From the NCBI GenBank assembly GCA_930367205.1, contig OV884015.1, positions 37,501,288 to 37,565,287 of the forward strand: a stretch of 64,000 bases of DNA, given 5' to 3'. The position numbers were made by a program, and so were the translations under genes. The notes below the pieces were generated by a model that was given only the letters and a program-made list of their open reading frames with translations, ran no database searches and had not been told where the DNA came from. The stretch's first letter is position 1; every line of letters starts with the position of its first letter. This DNA comes from Acanthosoma haemorrhoidale (taxonomy: Eukaryota; Arthropoda; Insecta; Hemiptera; Acanthosomatidae). Below, piece by piece: positions 1 to 11,820 of the stretch.

Positions 1-554
1 GAGCCAGTGGAGGCTGACCAAGAGCGCGAGAGCCACAGACGCTCAGGACTTGATTGGAGAAACTGTCCATTGACAGGACTCCCACTGTGACGTATTTGTA
101 GCAGGTCACGAAGCGAATGCCGCTTTAGTCTTCGAGGAGGTTATAGGGATGAGTAGTGCAGTGAAATGACAGAGCTAGGGGATTAGGGTGGTTGGATAGG
201 TTTAGATGGAATTTTATGAACTTGGAAGGGATGAGTTCAAGAATGCTGGGTATATTAAGATCATTATGAAGGTTTTTGTTGCTGTCGTAATAAATGGCAT
301 TGACTATTGTTCTCAGGACTTTTGATTGAAAGGATTGGATGCGGTTGATGTTTGACGTTTTTGCTTCCCCGCATAGCTCTATTGCGTTTGTCCAGTTTTG
401 CTTTAGTATACCTTTGTAAATCTATTGGAATATGGGATGTCCTTTGAAGTAGTCTGAAGTAGTCCTTTGAAGTAGTCTGTTTAGTTCTTGTGTTTTTAGC
501 CTCGTGTGTGGGTCCATGTTAGTCTTTTGATGTGCTGGATGCCTAAATACCGCC
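1..554 (-). mobile_element. LINE A copy 1: reverse transcriptase C-terminus plus 3'UTR, cut by window edge
   Basis: On the minus strand one frame runs from 554 to a TAA at 125-127. It reads as the C-terminal part of a jockey-superfamily non-LTR reverse transcriptase, with DPHTRLKTQELNRLL, then IYKGILKQNW, AIELCGEAKTSNI, RIQSFQSKVLRTIVN, and NLHNDLNIPSILELIPSKF. Tryptophan and glycine positions match the usual YGIELWGTA block, with W changed to C here. A TAG just before IYKGIL breaks the frame, probably a point change of a leucine TTG. A 17-base string (TCCTTTGAAGTAGTCTG) is directly repeated at 440-456 and 463-479. Positions 1-124 hold the GC-rich 3'UTR shared with the copies at 29.9, 46.2 and 61.6 kb. 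The rest of the 3'UTR lies outside the window. Dead element, 5'-truncated near 554. Family placement is from motif recognition, not a search. Confidence 0.9.
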
Positions 555-596
555 TTAAACAAACAAACGACAGCTAATCTTGCCTTTGGTTAGTAG

Positions 597-863
597 AGAA
601 CAACTGATTTCATTGATACAGCTCGATCCAGCGTACAGCCCAAGCTGACAGGAGCTCAGCTGAGGTATTTAGCAGAAAGGAATCAGTCACGGCTGTTTTT
701 CGAAGAAGACGTGATGTCAATCTATCCTTGTCCCGACTACTGACTAAAATATCGCAGACACTTCAGAACTTATGGAAGAACTTTCAGCTCACATTTCTCT
801 CAAGGCTTTGTTTCGAAGCAAGATTTAGCTCGTTTATTAAATCCGGGTCTAAACAGAAAATAA
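597..863 (+). pseudogene. Broken protein-like reading frame, family unknown
   Basis: A plus-strand frame opens at 597, directly after a possible splice acceptor (TTGGTTAGTAG). It stays open to a TGA at 741-743, then continues in the same frame to TAA at 861-863, about 88 codons in all. The first part (residues such as FIDTARSSVQPKLTGAQLRY, then FFEEDVMSIYPCP) has a mixed, balanced composition and codon use unlike the surrounding AT-rich DNA. The second half contains GFVSKQDLARLLNPGL. I do not recognise the family. It may be a dead gene, a two-part exon or transposon coding sequence. It sits between LINE A copy 1 (opposite strand) and repeat C. The minus strand also has a moderately open frame here, so strand choice is not certain. 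Confidence 0.35.
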
Positions 864-864
864 A

Positions 865-942
865 GTCGGACGGAACATATTTTTTAAAACATTTTTATCA
901 AAATTATATAAAAATAAACAATATAATACTGTTGTAATCAAC
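865..942 (+). repeat. Repeat C, copy 1
   Basis: This AT-rich segment, with AAATTATATAAAAATAAACA near 901 and ending in GTTGTAATCAAC (931-942), recurs in the same orientation at 25022-25130 and 45663-45764. The terminal GTTG/CAAC can pair across a four-base loop. This copy lacks the CAGTAGCG start seen in the other two. The element class is unknown. Confidence 0.65.
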
Positions 943-1591
943 AAAATGGAGTCCCGGGTCACGGCGGCCGGGGATTCTCGTATTTTTTAGTAGTAAAGTA
1001 TTTGATGCTACATCTACTATTTAACACCATGTGGATTTAATGCTTTAAAGGTCTAATAAAGAATTCAAAGTAAATCTTAACGTTAATTTCCAGTTAATCT
1101 CTGTCACAAGAAGCTACATAAAAAGTAACGGAAAGTTTAGTAACATGGGAATGTGTAGGGGACACGGAATTGCTCAGCCCAGAGGGTCGCGACCGCTCTC
1201 AACGGCCCCAATGCTAAGACCACTTATTGTACATTTGCTTCAATTTTTCATAAACAATAAAAAGTATATCTATTTTATAATATAATAAAAGAGGAAATAT
1301 TTAGATTTTATTAAATTAAATGCGACTTACAAGGAAGTTGAGCGTTCTTAACTACAAGGTTTGTTGAGCTACCCTGTTAGGAATGTAAAATTTCACCGAT
1401 CATTCGGTTGTGCAATCAACTCGTTCAGAAACGGCATGAGCTTGCGGTTTGAAATTGAATATTATTCAAGACAAGCTCACCTCTTGCAACTCTCTATCTC
1501 TAAAGATTAATACCACATTATGGCATTGTAGATTTGCTCTTTTCCTAGGGACGATATTCTGTTTCTAATTCTTATTAATAATTATCAATCA
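943..1591. other. No gene seen
   Basis: Starts GC-rich (GGAGTCCCGGGTCACGGCGG at 946) and becomes AT-rich. I see no coding frame or repeat that recurs elsewhere in the window. Confidence 0.4.
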
Positions 1592-1800
1592 AAGTTTTTT
1601 GTTTTTTTATTCCCTTAGCTCTCAACTGGAAATATAGGATGTAAGAAAAAAAAAAGGAATTATTTGGGATGATGGGTGCCTTTCACTAAGGGGAGTCCCA
1701 TTTGAAGGAAGTATGAGAAGGATATGGGGTGTGGGATGCCTAAAAGAGGCGGGTGGATTCGGGAAGGTAGTGAGAGTTTATATGGTGGTGGTGGCTTCAT
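1592..1800 (-). mobile_element. LINE B2 3'UTR remnant with A-rich tail
   Basis: Read on the minus strand, the sequence ends in GAGAGCTAAGGGAATAAAAAAAC. This matches the tail of the larger B2 copy at 31421-32195 (GAGAGCTTAGGGAAAAAAAAC). Upstream, CATCCCAAATA and CCTATATTTCCA align with CACCCTAAGTA and CTCCGGAAATTC there, with many substitutions. No coding part remains. The open frame of 67 codons on this strand is 3'UTR, not a gene. The upstream limit near 1800 is soft. Confidence 0.55.
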
Positions 1801-2949
1801 TTGCCTTATAGTATGATACTTTAAGACTACAGTGAATAGGATAATATGCGAGAAGCTCTCCAAACAAATTGTACATTGTTGTTTTATTGCTGATCGTAGA
1901 TGAATAATTTATCCATTAACATTTATTTATTTTGGCTTAAGACATTGTCATCTTTAACAAAAATAAATAAAACTTTATTCTCAAAATTGATTTTATTTAA
2001 AAATTAATTGATATTGGATTTTCTTTAAACTTATTTGTCTTTCTTATAAATATTTTTTTCAATTAACATTAAATATAAGCTTAAATAAAATTTTTTTTCT
2101 TGGGCAAATGTATTAGCCCCCAAAAAAATATATTTAAAGCATCGTGTTGTTGAGACTATTTACGTGAACCCAACACTAATGCCATCTAGATCGTCTGAAT
2201 AATGTACTAAGCCTTATTAGTCTACCTTAAAAGATTAATGGTGGCCTTGTGTTGTGCAATGGATTTATTTTTGTTTTGCACATATACAGTAGCAAAAAAC
2301 CAACAAAAAAAGTTTTTTCAATTCAATAAAAACGCGTAAATAAACTGGATTTTTGTTAATTAACTCTTTTATTTTGATGCAACCGTTTTAAGTTCATAAT
2401 TAAAATGTATACCTACTTTGTGAAAAATAGTTTTTCAAAAAAAGCATAAAGTTTCTCCAAATATCTTTACTATTGATATTAGAAGTTGAGATGATCCTCA
2501 GAACTGAAATTCAAAACAATTGATATTTTGGAAAAACATTAGAGCTTTTTATTGAAAAAAGTATCTATTTTTTTGGAGTGTTGCCCGATGTGTATGTCTT
2601 CCAACGTTATGGTAAACATAATCAACCAAGTAATACATGACTTAAATGCTACACATTGCCTTTGCGGCGATAAGTACCTCTAAATTATAAATGAATAAAT
2701 AGTGTTAGTTATTCGCTGATACGTTGAGGTGAGCAATCCCTCATTAGCAATTAAACTGCAGTATAGTATTATATAATGTTGATGTATTCGATACTAATCA
2801 TATTTCAATATAATTTCACAGAGAAGATTCATTTCTTATCAAAAACTAATAAATCATTCTACTATAACACATTTATAACCAGGTAAGCCTCCAGGCATAT
2901 AACCAATAATAAAAGGTAAAACATTCATTAATATTTTTTCTTAATTCAG
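1801..2949. other. AT-rich DNA, no gene seen
   Basis: Long A and T runs, no open frame of note, no recognised repeat. Confidence 0.4.
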
Positions 2950-3075
2950 CATTATCTTTATTGTGATAAAATTACAATCTGCCTTATTGGGCAATTAGTA
3001 ATATATAGAACATGATAAATGTTCTCATTCATATCATATTTACCATTCTTCATTCATTGTATTTACAAGCAACCA
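2950..3075 (-). mobile_element. LINE A 3' terminal fragment
   Basis: The plus-strand text TTATTGTGATAAAATTACAA, then TCTGCCTTATTGGGCAATTA, is the reverse complement of the family A tail (TATTGCC...GGCAGATTGTAATT...AATAAA). CTCATTCATATCATATTTAC and the following TTCATTCA also match the A 3'UTR, with internal deletions. Only about 125 bp of tail remains, so this is a severe 5' truncation or a decayed copy. Confidence 0.7.
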
Positions 3076-3899
3076 AAGCTTACATATTAAATTGATTTAT
3101 AAATCAAGTTAAAAATACCAATCAATATATATCGCATTAGACAAGAGATGAGCAGTATCTTAATTGAGAGTTTGCAGTTCATTACATTGATCAATATGGA
3201 TACGATTATCGGCTGACAGACCATTTGTAATCACCAGGATGATTAAATTCGATATGTTGTTGGTTAATTGTTTGTTGAGACTAATTCCAGTGACCAAAGC
3301 CTGGGATCTTTCGAAGGCAACAAATAGTCACTGCCAATAGCCAGTTAGTCCCGGCATATTCCCGGATTTAACTACTTGAATTAATTAAAAATCGCTCAAT
3401 GCCGCCAAGGAAAACAAAGTGAAGGAACAGATAAAGGAAACAATGTGCAAACATTATCAGGAAAAGAATCCTGTTGATCCAAAGATGTTATCGGTCTCGA
3501 GTCCTTGGGTCCTTTCCTAAGACTTAAATCCTCAAAGGATTAATCTTTTTAGACACCGCAGCGCATTGTGATTTTGAGGTCACGGTGTTTGAGCGAGCAG
3601 AAACGCAGAAACGAGATCGCGCGGACAGGAATTTTCTAGTTTTAAAATCATTTGATTTTTTTAATTGTATAACAATAAAGAAGAAGTATTTTATTTTCTC
3701 CCGTTCTCCGTGGGAGTTGGAAATACACCATGTAATTGTATTCAGTTCAAGGAAATTGACGTGAATAAGAATGATAAAATTATATGATGCACAATCCAAA
3801 TAAAGGAAAGAGATACTAAAGAAGGAATCAGTGGAAACTCTGGTAGATTATAGTAACATTGAAATCGCATGAAGTTTGTTGTTATTTTTTTTAATTCCA
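3076..3899. other. No gene seen
   Basis: Mostly AT-rich, with a GC-richer patch at 3545-3640. An open frame on the minus strand there has no recognisable composition, and I treat it as chance. Confidence 0.35.
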
Positions 3900-4041
3900 T
3901 GAACAGAATCTGAATGTGATTCAGGTCGTAATATACGGTTTTGTAAATCAACAGTTTAAGACGAAGTGGAAGAGTAAGAGAAAATAGAATATATATGCGT
4001 GTATATGAAAGTGTGAATCGTATTATAGTATAGTTAAACAA
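3900..4041 (-). mobile_element. LINE B reverse transcriptase scrap
   Basis: The minus-strand frame contains LPLRLKLLIYKTV, matching SLRLKLLIYKSVL in the copies at 31.4 and 47.2 kb. This is the block just upstream of the aromatic GxPLF motif in the reverse transcriptase C-terminal region. The DNA agrees too (CTTCGTCTTAAACTGTTGAT against CTGCGTCTCAAGCTATTGAT). Outside this block I cannot align it, so only a short piece survives. Confidence 0.5.
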
Positions 4042-6792
4042 TAAGTTTATTATGGGTAAGTCTTATTATAGAGCTTATAATGCCACTCAACAAGATGATG
4101 TCAGACCTACTTGGCTTAATAGCAGTGTGAGCTGCTCAAAGTGAGTACAATGCCTTAATTGTGGGTATGCTAAAATTAAAATCTCCGATTGACTTCAGCC
4201 GGTTAAAGTAGTTTTTTTAAAAATAGCAATGCTTTGGTTATTTGAAATGAGGAAAAAAGCTATTTTAGTGGCCCAGATGATTCAATATCATTGACATACC
4301 TAATGCTTTTGCCACCTGGGGCGGTCGCCAATTTACCGCCCTTTCTAAGTCAATCATAATTGCTAGTGGTTATTAAAAATTAGTGAACATAAATAAATAA
4401 AAAATAATTCAATAGATTGTACACATAATGATAAAATGTAAACATGTTTGTATATTTATTTTTCTTGCTTTTTTAATTTTGTCAAAATTAATATGAGCTG
4501 TTAATAAATAAAAAGTTAGTGCATTTTTTTTTCTTTTTTATTGATTAAGCGTAAAAATGTCAACTTCGAGTCGATCCATTTTTGTTAAATTGCGTATTTA
4601 TTCTGTAACTATTCTGTTACAATAATAACATTATTATGTTATTTATTTTTATTTGATTTGACAAAACTATTAAAAAAATACCACCCATAAATATGTATCC
4701 TAAGGGGGAGGGGTAGGGGGGGGATATGATAACAACTGTTCATTATATCAAAATTTACCGAAGACTAATACTCGACTATTCACGTGCGAATTAGTTTTTA
4801 CTAAACTCCTTGTTTTGTTTTTTTATTGATGTAATAATAATTTGACATGAACAAAGGACAAAGAGATACTAATGCTAGCATAATCCTTTTTGCTATCCTA
4901 CAATCATATATTTCACATTATTGGACTTCCAGGCACCAAAATACAACTTTACGATTAACATAATTTACACTTACTGAGCTTTGAAGAAATCCAACTCTTG
5001 ATCGGATTTCCTTGACTTCACTTTTTTTTTTCAGAAAAGAACCTCCACAAGTTTCGTTCCAAATCCGGTCTTCTGACATTTAGTCCAGCATTTATTGCAG
5101 ACAATTTAAAGTATTTTTTTTACATGTTTATGTATTTCTACTCATGTCTTCAAGTATGAACTCGACGGGTAGCTGGTTTCGTCGAGAATTCCTTACTCGC
5201 AATTTATGCTAATTTTCTTTACAGGGGTATGCAGGAAGTGGTAAAAACGATGTTGGCCTTCTCGAATTACTGTGAATGAAGTCACGTTGTTTTCACACAC
5301 TGTGTTGCCAGGGACGCGTGAGCTGGAGTGTGAATCCGATTCCTTATCGAGATACTAGAAAAACATAGATTTATTTACATTAATACAGCTGATTTTATTA
5401 CAATAAATTATAGTTGTTTATTGCATTTGAATAAAAAGACCAAGAAGGAATCTGCTTATCTTCTTGCTTTTTTAAGAAAAAGGTGCGGCCTACCCAGGGT
5501 TCCTGTGGTAAAAGTGGGATTTTTTTTTAAAAAACCTGGTTAAAAAAGGAGAGCAAAAGTTTGAAAATTTAACCTCTTATTATAATTATAAAAAAATCTA
5601 AACATTTCGACTGCATGTTTTTATGATTTTTGTTCTGGCTGTTCACTTTAAAGAATTTTCCAGCCTGTGGATCCCTCCCCCCAAACAAGACAACAAAAAG
5701 GGACTGGAGTCGAAATAGGCCCGGCCAATTTCATACTCTTCTAATCATATTTAATTACTTTATTTAAAAATATCAGATTCTGATTTTTTACCGAAATTGC
5801 TGTGGTTTCATTAAAGAAAAAAATTACATAGCACACACTCAAATACTCCTTACACGTTTGAAAACCCTGTATTTGCTTTAGGACTTAAATAGTGTGATTA
5901 ATATATCTGATTAAGATCCGGGACTTAAAAAAGGCATGGATATATATGACGAGAGTAGTATGATATGAAGTTTCCATAAAAAAAAATCTGCTCCCGATAA
6001 ATTATATAGATTAGACATATAAATCAGAGTACGTAAAGGTGTAAATAAGGATCCGCTCACCCCAAATAAATTCCTTTATTTTTCCCTTATCCATAATCTT
6101 AAAAATTTGAGAGCCAAGGGGGGGAAAAATGTAAATGAGAAACAAACAAATATGGTTTATTGGTTTTAGTGTGTGTTAAGAATTAATGTAGTTTTTTCAG
6201 TTATCCATGCTTGTTAACTTTATGACTTCAGGCGAAAATTTGAACCGAAGTATGAAATTTGTTACTTTATCAAGTCATGACTCTCACGCGTAAAGTATCA
6301 TATTCATTATGCTGATCAACGTTTCCTTAGACCCATGTTGAGAGAATAAGAAATCTGCATTATTAATTTATACATGATTCGACAGATAGCTATGCCCCCA
6401 TTCCTTTCATATATGCCAATGGAATAAATATAATAGATTTTACTTAACAACAATCATTTATTCAATAGTTTTTAGAACGTTGTTATATACAAGGCAATCT
6501 TTGGCTCACATCACCTCAAAACCATAAATGATATTCCCTTCTTGACCATCGATGTTTGATTTATCCAGTTCTTTACTTCATTCAAAAATCTAGGTTTGGC
6601 CATTGGCTGAACTCTATCCTGGAAATACTATATTTCCCAAATCATCCACCTATCCATGTTCACCCTTAAACTGCTAAATCTCCTATTACATAAGCGCCTG
6701 GATTCCTCTCTTGTCTTCCCCTATTTTGACTAGGGTTGTGTGGTATTACTTTCTGAGGACTTCGATGAATTGGCTGATGAATTGTTTTAATA
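4042..6792. other. AT-rich, gene-poor stretch
   Basis: No coding frame. It holds the G-rich tract at 4704-4723. A strong acceptor-like signal on the plus strand ends at 5034 (CTTTTTTTTTTCAG), but no convincing exon follows: all three frames close within about 20 codons. Confidence 0.4.
4704..4723 (+). other. G-run cluster, possible G-quadruplex
   Basis: Runs of 5, 4 and 8 G separated by A and TA give at least four GGG blocks in 20 bases, enough for an intramolecular quadruplex. It lies in AT-rich DNA with no gene beside it. Confidence 0.5.
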
Positions 6793-7003
6793 GATTTGGC
6801 CAGTTTCTCCATGTACACATGTCCTGAGCGTCTGTGGCTCTCGCGCTCCTGTTCAGCCTCCACTAGCTCGTATCCAGTGACGCGGCTGATGGAGGAGCGC
6901 GGGGCACTTCCCAAGACTCCGATTTCTCTTTCACATGCGAGGGAGGTGACAACTATGTGGATTTGGGAGGTCTCTGGACTGTAAACACTGTACGAATGAG
7001 CGA
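6793..7003 (+). mobile_element. LINE A 3'UTR fragment
   Basis: GGCCAGTTTCTCC, then TGTCCTGAGCGTCTGTGGCT, CGCGGCTGATGGAGGAGCG, CTTCCCAAGACTCCG, TTTGGGAGGTCTCTGGACTG and GAATGAGCGAGTGAATGA follow the order of the family A 3'UTR at 29.97-30.19 kb. Homology stops sharply at 7003, so the tail is missing. No reverse transcriptase part can be read upstream. The open frames of 60-80 codons here on both strands are inside the 3'UTR and are not genes. Confidence 0.85.
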
Positions 7004-8989
7004 GTGAATGAGATTTGTTCTCGTGATCTACAGAAACTATACTCTGAGTTGGTATGGCTGTGTCCTTCTGCCCCTCGTAAATACTTCCTTGGATCCCTCC
7101 TCTCCAAAAGCCTCCTTACCTTCACAAACTCCTCCAATTTAAATTAGCGATCAGATCTCGTAATTCTTGACTCCACCCTTCGGACCTGTATTTCTTTTCT
7201 CACACATCTGCTTCCAATTGACAGTTCACTTCTATTCCTTGTCACAAACCTTTGAAATTCTATTCCCTTCGATATTCGTCGTTCAGGAACTCTGCCAATA
7301 TTTTATTCTTGACTTATCCAGTTTCTACTTCCTCCGTTATAAATCGTTATTACAATTCTATATTTTTTTCCCCTCTACTTAATTTTCTTTTTTTTCTTTT
7401 GTCACTAAGTCGTTTCTATTATCCCAACATCCCAGAACAAAGTGTTTTTTTCATTTCAGTCCCATAAATGATTACTACGTTTTTCATGTTTTCATTTCAG
7501 GACAGAGATTCGGTTGTTTTTGAAAAAAAACAAACTATTTCCGCCTCATAACACGTCGATGTCGATAATTAAACATGTGCGCCATAATCTAGGTGAGGTA
7601 ATGTGGGCTGGCAGGAATGCAGATCGAAGAAAGGGTATGATCCTATTAGGTATAAGTAAGAAGACGGCCGTGAGATATAAACGGCTGTGGCGATGGCAAC
7701 AGGTGTTTTAAGCAGACTATTTCCTGCTTCGTGGCCCCGCAAGGATTCTATGGCATCATTAGTCCTGACTTTGACGTTGCCTAAAGCCGGAGTTTTCTTA
7801 AATTATTTTTATCGGGCGGACTGAAAGACTACCTTGAAGCGACAGTTTGTCTGCCTGACGGTTTTATACAATTTGTATTGAATCATCAGGTTGAATCTTG
7901 TGAATTATGTCGATTCAGTAATGCCCTTTTGTAATCGGTGAGGCATTATCAGACGGATTCACATCAATCTATTGTGAGATCCTCATTGTGTTTCTTTTTT
8001 CCTCTTGCATGTTGTCTACCAAGGATGTCACGACTGCACAATAATCTAAGTCGTGTATCATTTTGTCAGAAGAGAACTTCTAGATTGGAGAGAGATCATG
8101 TCTAAAAAAAAACATCCGATTCCCTGTTCCAGTACGCTACTGTATTTTGTGATCTTCAATTTAAATACGTTTCATAAATAATATCAAAATAAATTAATAA
8201 TCTAACGATGAAAACAACAGCTCCAACGATCCAAGAATTCTGTTAGTTGAATACGAATTTGCACGGATTTGTGGATCATATTGTTGTAGACGATTTTAAT
8301 TATTGCTGATTCGGAGATAAGTTGTCAAGGTAGTCCAAAATAAAAATTATGGAAAAGTTGACTGTACAGCTGGCTTACAATTCAGATGTTTTATACCGTG
8401 TAAAGTTGCCCTCTATATTATCCCCTTAAAAAAAGTGTGATGCGCCACACAATCAAGTGTTTCGTTAAGCTGTGAATACAATTTTAATGGCTTAATTATA
8501 GTCCTCTAATGTGATGGAACTACTATGCAAAACATCTTGCATGGGAAAAATTACTGGTTGGGTTAAAGTTACTATCACGATTTAAAATCCTTTTATGATG
8601 TGTTAATAAAAATTCCATTTTTTTGGATCTGTTCGCAAGATATTTAATTCATAATATAGTATATACAACACTCCATCATTTTTTTGGGGAAATATTTTTC
8701 ATGAAATTGAACGTCCATTACATTTTCACGTCTCTAGTAGCGTGATCAGGGGACTCATACTTGTACATACAGAAAGAAACTAGAGTTTCTTGTCTAAACA
8801 AAAATAAGATAATTTTTTAAGTTTATGTTTAAACTCACCAGTCTACTTTAACTAGGAGTTGTGCATCTATACGTTAGCATTCTTTCAGACCCGGAGAGAG
8901 CAATAGCCACTATTTGTGGGTATTAGAGTACAATTGGGCAACTTTGCTGACTGCTAAATGAAACTTTCTCTTAAAAATAAACTTGGCTA
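7004..8989. other. No clear gene; splice-like signals near 7.5 kb
   Basis: 7140-7480 is T-rich. Two acceptor-like TTTCATTTCAG strings end near 7464 and at 7500. The second is followed by about 90 open bases and a GGTGAGG donor-like string at 7590. A frame ending at 7711 includes ISKKTAVRYKRL, which has a helix-turn-helix flavour, but this is too short to call. Confidence 0.25.
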
Positions 8990-9440
8990 GAACTTTGAGG
9001 TACAAACCTTCGAACGTGAAACGAATTCAAACATTTCAATCCGAAGCCCTTAGAACTCACCCTTTCACAATAATCCTTCAATTGCTTATAACCTAAACAA
9101 TTATCAAATATCGTGAAAACTTATATGAACTTCCAAATCCTTTAGTCAACTCCCCATTACCTCGTCCATACAATCTTCCAAGCGACGGTACCTTCACGAT
9201 CTATTGTAAATATTTAAATATGTGAGCGTCTGTGGCTCTCTTGCTCTTGCTCTGGTCTTTGCTTCCTAGCGAAACCTAGAATGAAGACGGCGGAGAAACG
9301 GTGCCCTCGAGTTCTCCACTAGGCCACTTGAGGAATGCTTTGGGAGCATGTAGATTCCTGGGTAGATTATGTTTGTTCATATTGTATGAATTGTTTGTCT
9401 GAGTGTTAACTGTGAACAGTACTCATTGAGTGAGTTGAAC
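8990..9440 (+). mobile_element. Very old LINE A copy
   Basis: From 9013 the plus strand reads NVKRIQTFQSEALRT, matching SNIKRIQSFQSKVLRT of younger copies. After frame changes come YENLYELPNPL-like residues and then RPYNLPSD near 9163-9185, matching the NPLAL...HPYN stretch. TGTGAGCGTCTGTGGCTCTC at 9221 is the A 3'UTR, followed by a degraded tail to about 9440. Much of the coding sequence is lost and several frames are needed. It is clearly older than the copy at 29.6 kb. Confidence 0.75.
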
Positions 9441-9836
9441 TGGATAAGAAAATTGTACTTTTACAAAACAACAGCAAAACATATATATTTGTACATAATT
9501 TTCAGAAGTTTTCGTATAATGCCGTGTACATCATAATTTTCAGTACCAATTCCTTCATGAATCAGCTACCTTTTCAACCCTCGTTCATATGTTTTGTATT
9601 AAAAAATAAATATCGTTAATAAGTATATTTTTTATTTCGAGTCACTCGATTATTATTGATATTTTTATTACAATCGGTGAAGTTATCACAGCAAAATAAA
9701 ATACAGATGTGCTTGACATATTCGGCTAGATACTTAACATTGCAATAAATTAGACAATACTGCCACACCTTTTCTCCTTATGTGCTTCTTCACATTTATC
9801 TTTGTACATACGGAATTATAAATATGTTCTTCACAG
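9441..9836. other. AT-rich, nothing recognised
   Basis: No open frame or shared repeat seen. Confidence 0.4.
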
Positions 9837-10017
9837 ATTATATCGGGGAAGCAGCGTCGTCCGTATCTTTACTGACCATCTTGGAGCCCCGATGAATCCC
9901 AAAGCAGTTATGCCTCAATTACAAAGCTTATCAGGAAGTACACACGGCTGTACTGTTTATGGAGGAGGGACGTTACCGCGGGATGAGTTATCCATTCCTA
10001 AAAAGGCACCTCTCCAT
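9837..10017 (+). other. Exon-like open segment, family unknown
   Basis: An acceptor-like ATGTTCTTCACAG ends at 9836. The next 181 bases are open in one frame, containing LGAPMNPKAVMPQLQSLSG and then YGGGTLPRDELSIP. They meet a GTAAGG donor-like string at 10018. The frame runs on to a stop at 10036. The segment is GC-richer than its surroundings. I know no family with these residues. The splice sites are only consensus-like, so it may be chance. Confidence 0.25.
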
Positions 10018-11340
10018 GTAAGGGTCTGTTCATTGTGATGTGAGTCGGACTGAATTCATATCATCACCGCTGTCCGTCTGGAATATGAAGTTCGGCCTAG
10101 ACATTGGATATGGTCTGTAGTCGGAGGTTGGTCAGGGACCATCGTACTGTCCTTTGTTATGTAACGCCGAGTCATGTATAATTTATGTAACAGGTCATTG
10201 TTCTATTTGATAGTTTGTGGCTGTCCCTTGGAATAAAAAAACAGCACTTGCCTTCCTGTCATAAGTTGCAGTACGCGATCATAGCTTTAAAATCCAAATA
10301 GGAAATAATACAAAAAGCTCTAGAGATGATTCGTCCAGGTTATAAAGATTAATTCAAGAAGATTGACATATAGCTTTCACAAAGGTTATGGGTCCAACTG
10401 ATATTTTTATTTATTTATTTGTTTGTAGCTAACAACGTATAATTCACGTAGTCGCAGTAAAATAGAAAGGAAGAAACGATAACCTTCATTTGTTTCGAAC
10501 TAAACGTCCAACCTTCGAATTCTTGATGGTAATGCATGGAAGTGGAAAACAATCGATGAAAAACCACAACATCATGGCCGTATACAATGGTATATATTTA
10601 AATGTCGTTAAGAACAAAATAAAAGTTTAGATTAAACCGAGGATTTATGACAATTATTAATCATCTTATCGGTTTAGCAGCATCGCTAGTATTCTTAAAA
10701 CCCTGAAATCCTAGTCACTGCCTCGTTATAGTAAAAACCATATGAAATCTACTCGTACATTCACAATTTTATATTTATAAGTTCAAGTCATGTTATTGAC
10801 TAACATATTTTTGGAATTGTAAATCACTAAAGCTGCAACGACCATTCTGTAACCTAAATTTTAGAGATCATCAATTTGTCGACTTCGTCATCGCTTTAGG
10901 AGAGTTAATATATTGCCTGATTGATGTCGGTTTTTAGTATTTTTCATGTAAACTGATTATCGTGTGGTTATCTCAATGGCAAATGTCTGTAGGGGAAACT
11001 AGATATGTATAATGGCTGGAAATGATATAATTTTGAGCGAAACAGCTTCTGGTTTTGAAATGTAAGGAAGTATTAATAAAATCATGAGGATGTGTTTTCA
11101 TTGATAGGATCAGCAGAGCATAGTTTTGTTTTCGTTGTTCCCCGAAAGGACAAAGTAACAAGCCCGGGTGCTTATCAAGCATGCGTATCACCTGGTAGAG
11201 GATATCCTGCGTGAAAAGACGATCGGATTTGCATACAATAACCGCTGGAGGCTGTGGCAATATCCAGACGTCATTGTTCTGAGCGGCTGTGGCTCTTCAT
11301 CCAGCAGATCGGTCGTAAACCCTCTTATCGGGGATCGACG
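10018..11340. other. No clear gene
   Basis: 10040-10200 is GC-richer and 10260-10970 is AT-rich. A minus-strand frame (10973-11260) may be a shifted continuation of the dead frame at 11341-11820. Confidence 0.3.
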
Positions 11341-11820
11341 TTATGTCCGATCCGCACGTAACCGAGGAGTGAAAGTGCCGGTAGTTAGCAGCAGGGGTTC
11401 GTTACGGCGGCTAAGGCCCCGAAGAGGATCTTCAGGGGTGGCACAATCCTGATGAAACAGCTCACTCTCAAATGATTGTTTTTTTTGCTCTCCTAGTGCG
11501 AAGAGACTGTCTCTTAGAATTTTTTTTCTTCTTTTGGAGAAACCGTTCTTAGATGATGTGCCGTTGAGCAATAGGCTCTCCAGGTACGGTTACAGCGGTT
11601 GAGTGCTCTGGCGAAATTTGATTCCGTCAGAACGAGGTGGTTTGAGTCGATGCATATTCTGAAGAAATGATTGTATTCCCCCATACCCTATACCGCAACA
11701 ATGGCGGATACCCTCAGCGATTCCTGTCTCTTGGAAAATAACCTCAAACCAGTTACTGTTACAGATGAAAGAAGTCCATGCTGGAGGAGAGAAATAAATT
11801 CCAAAAAATGACAGCAATTG
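11341..11820 (-). pseudogene. Decayed protein-like frame with one stop
   Basis: On the minus strand a single frame spans 11817 down to 11341, about 159 codons, interrupted only by a stop near 11590. The part before the stop has an aromatic and hydrophobic run (FFGIYFSPPAWTSFIC). The part after it is basic and charged (SKRRKKILRDSLFALGEQKK), then has PEDPLRGLSRRNEPL. GC content is well above the flanks. A different frame continues at 10973-11260 with VIRMLDKHPGLLLCP, which suggests a frameshift. I recognise no domain. Options are a dead host gene, a transposon ORF or a mixture of chance frames. Confidence 0.35.

Noticed and set aside
6666..7137. Overlapping open frames of 62-82 codons on both strands
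   Set aside because: They fall in and beside a LINE A 3'UTR fragment, and equivalent frames recur in other copies of that UTR.
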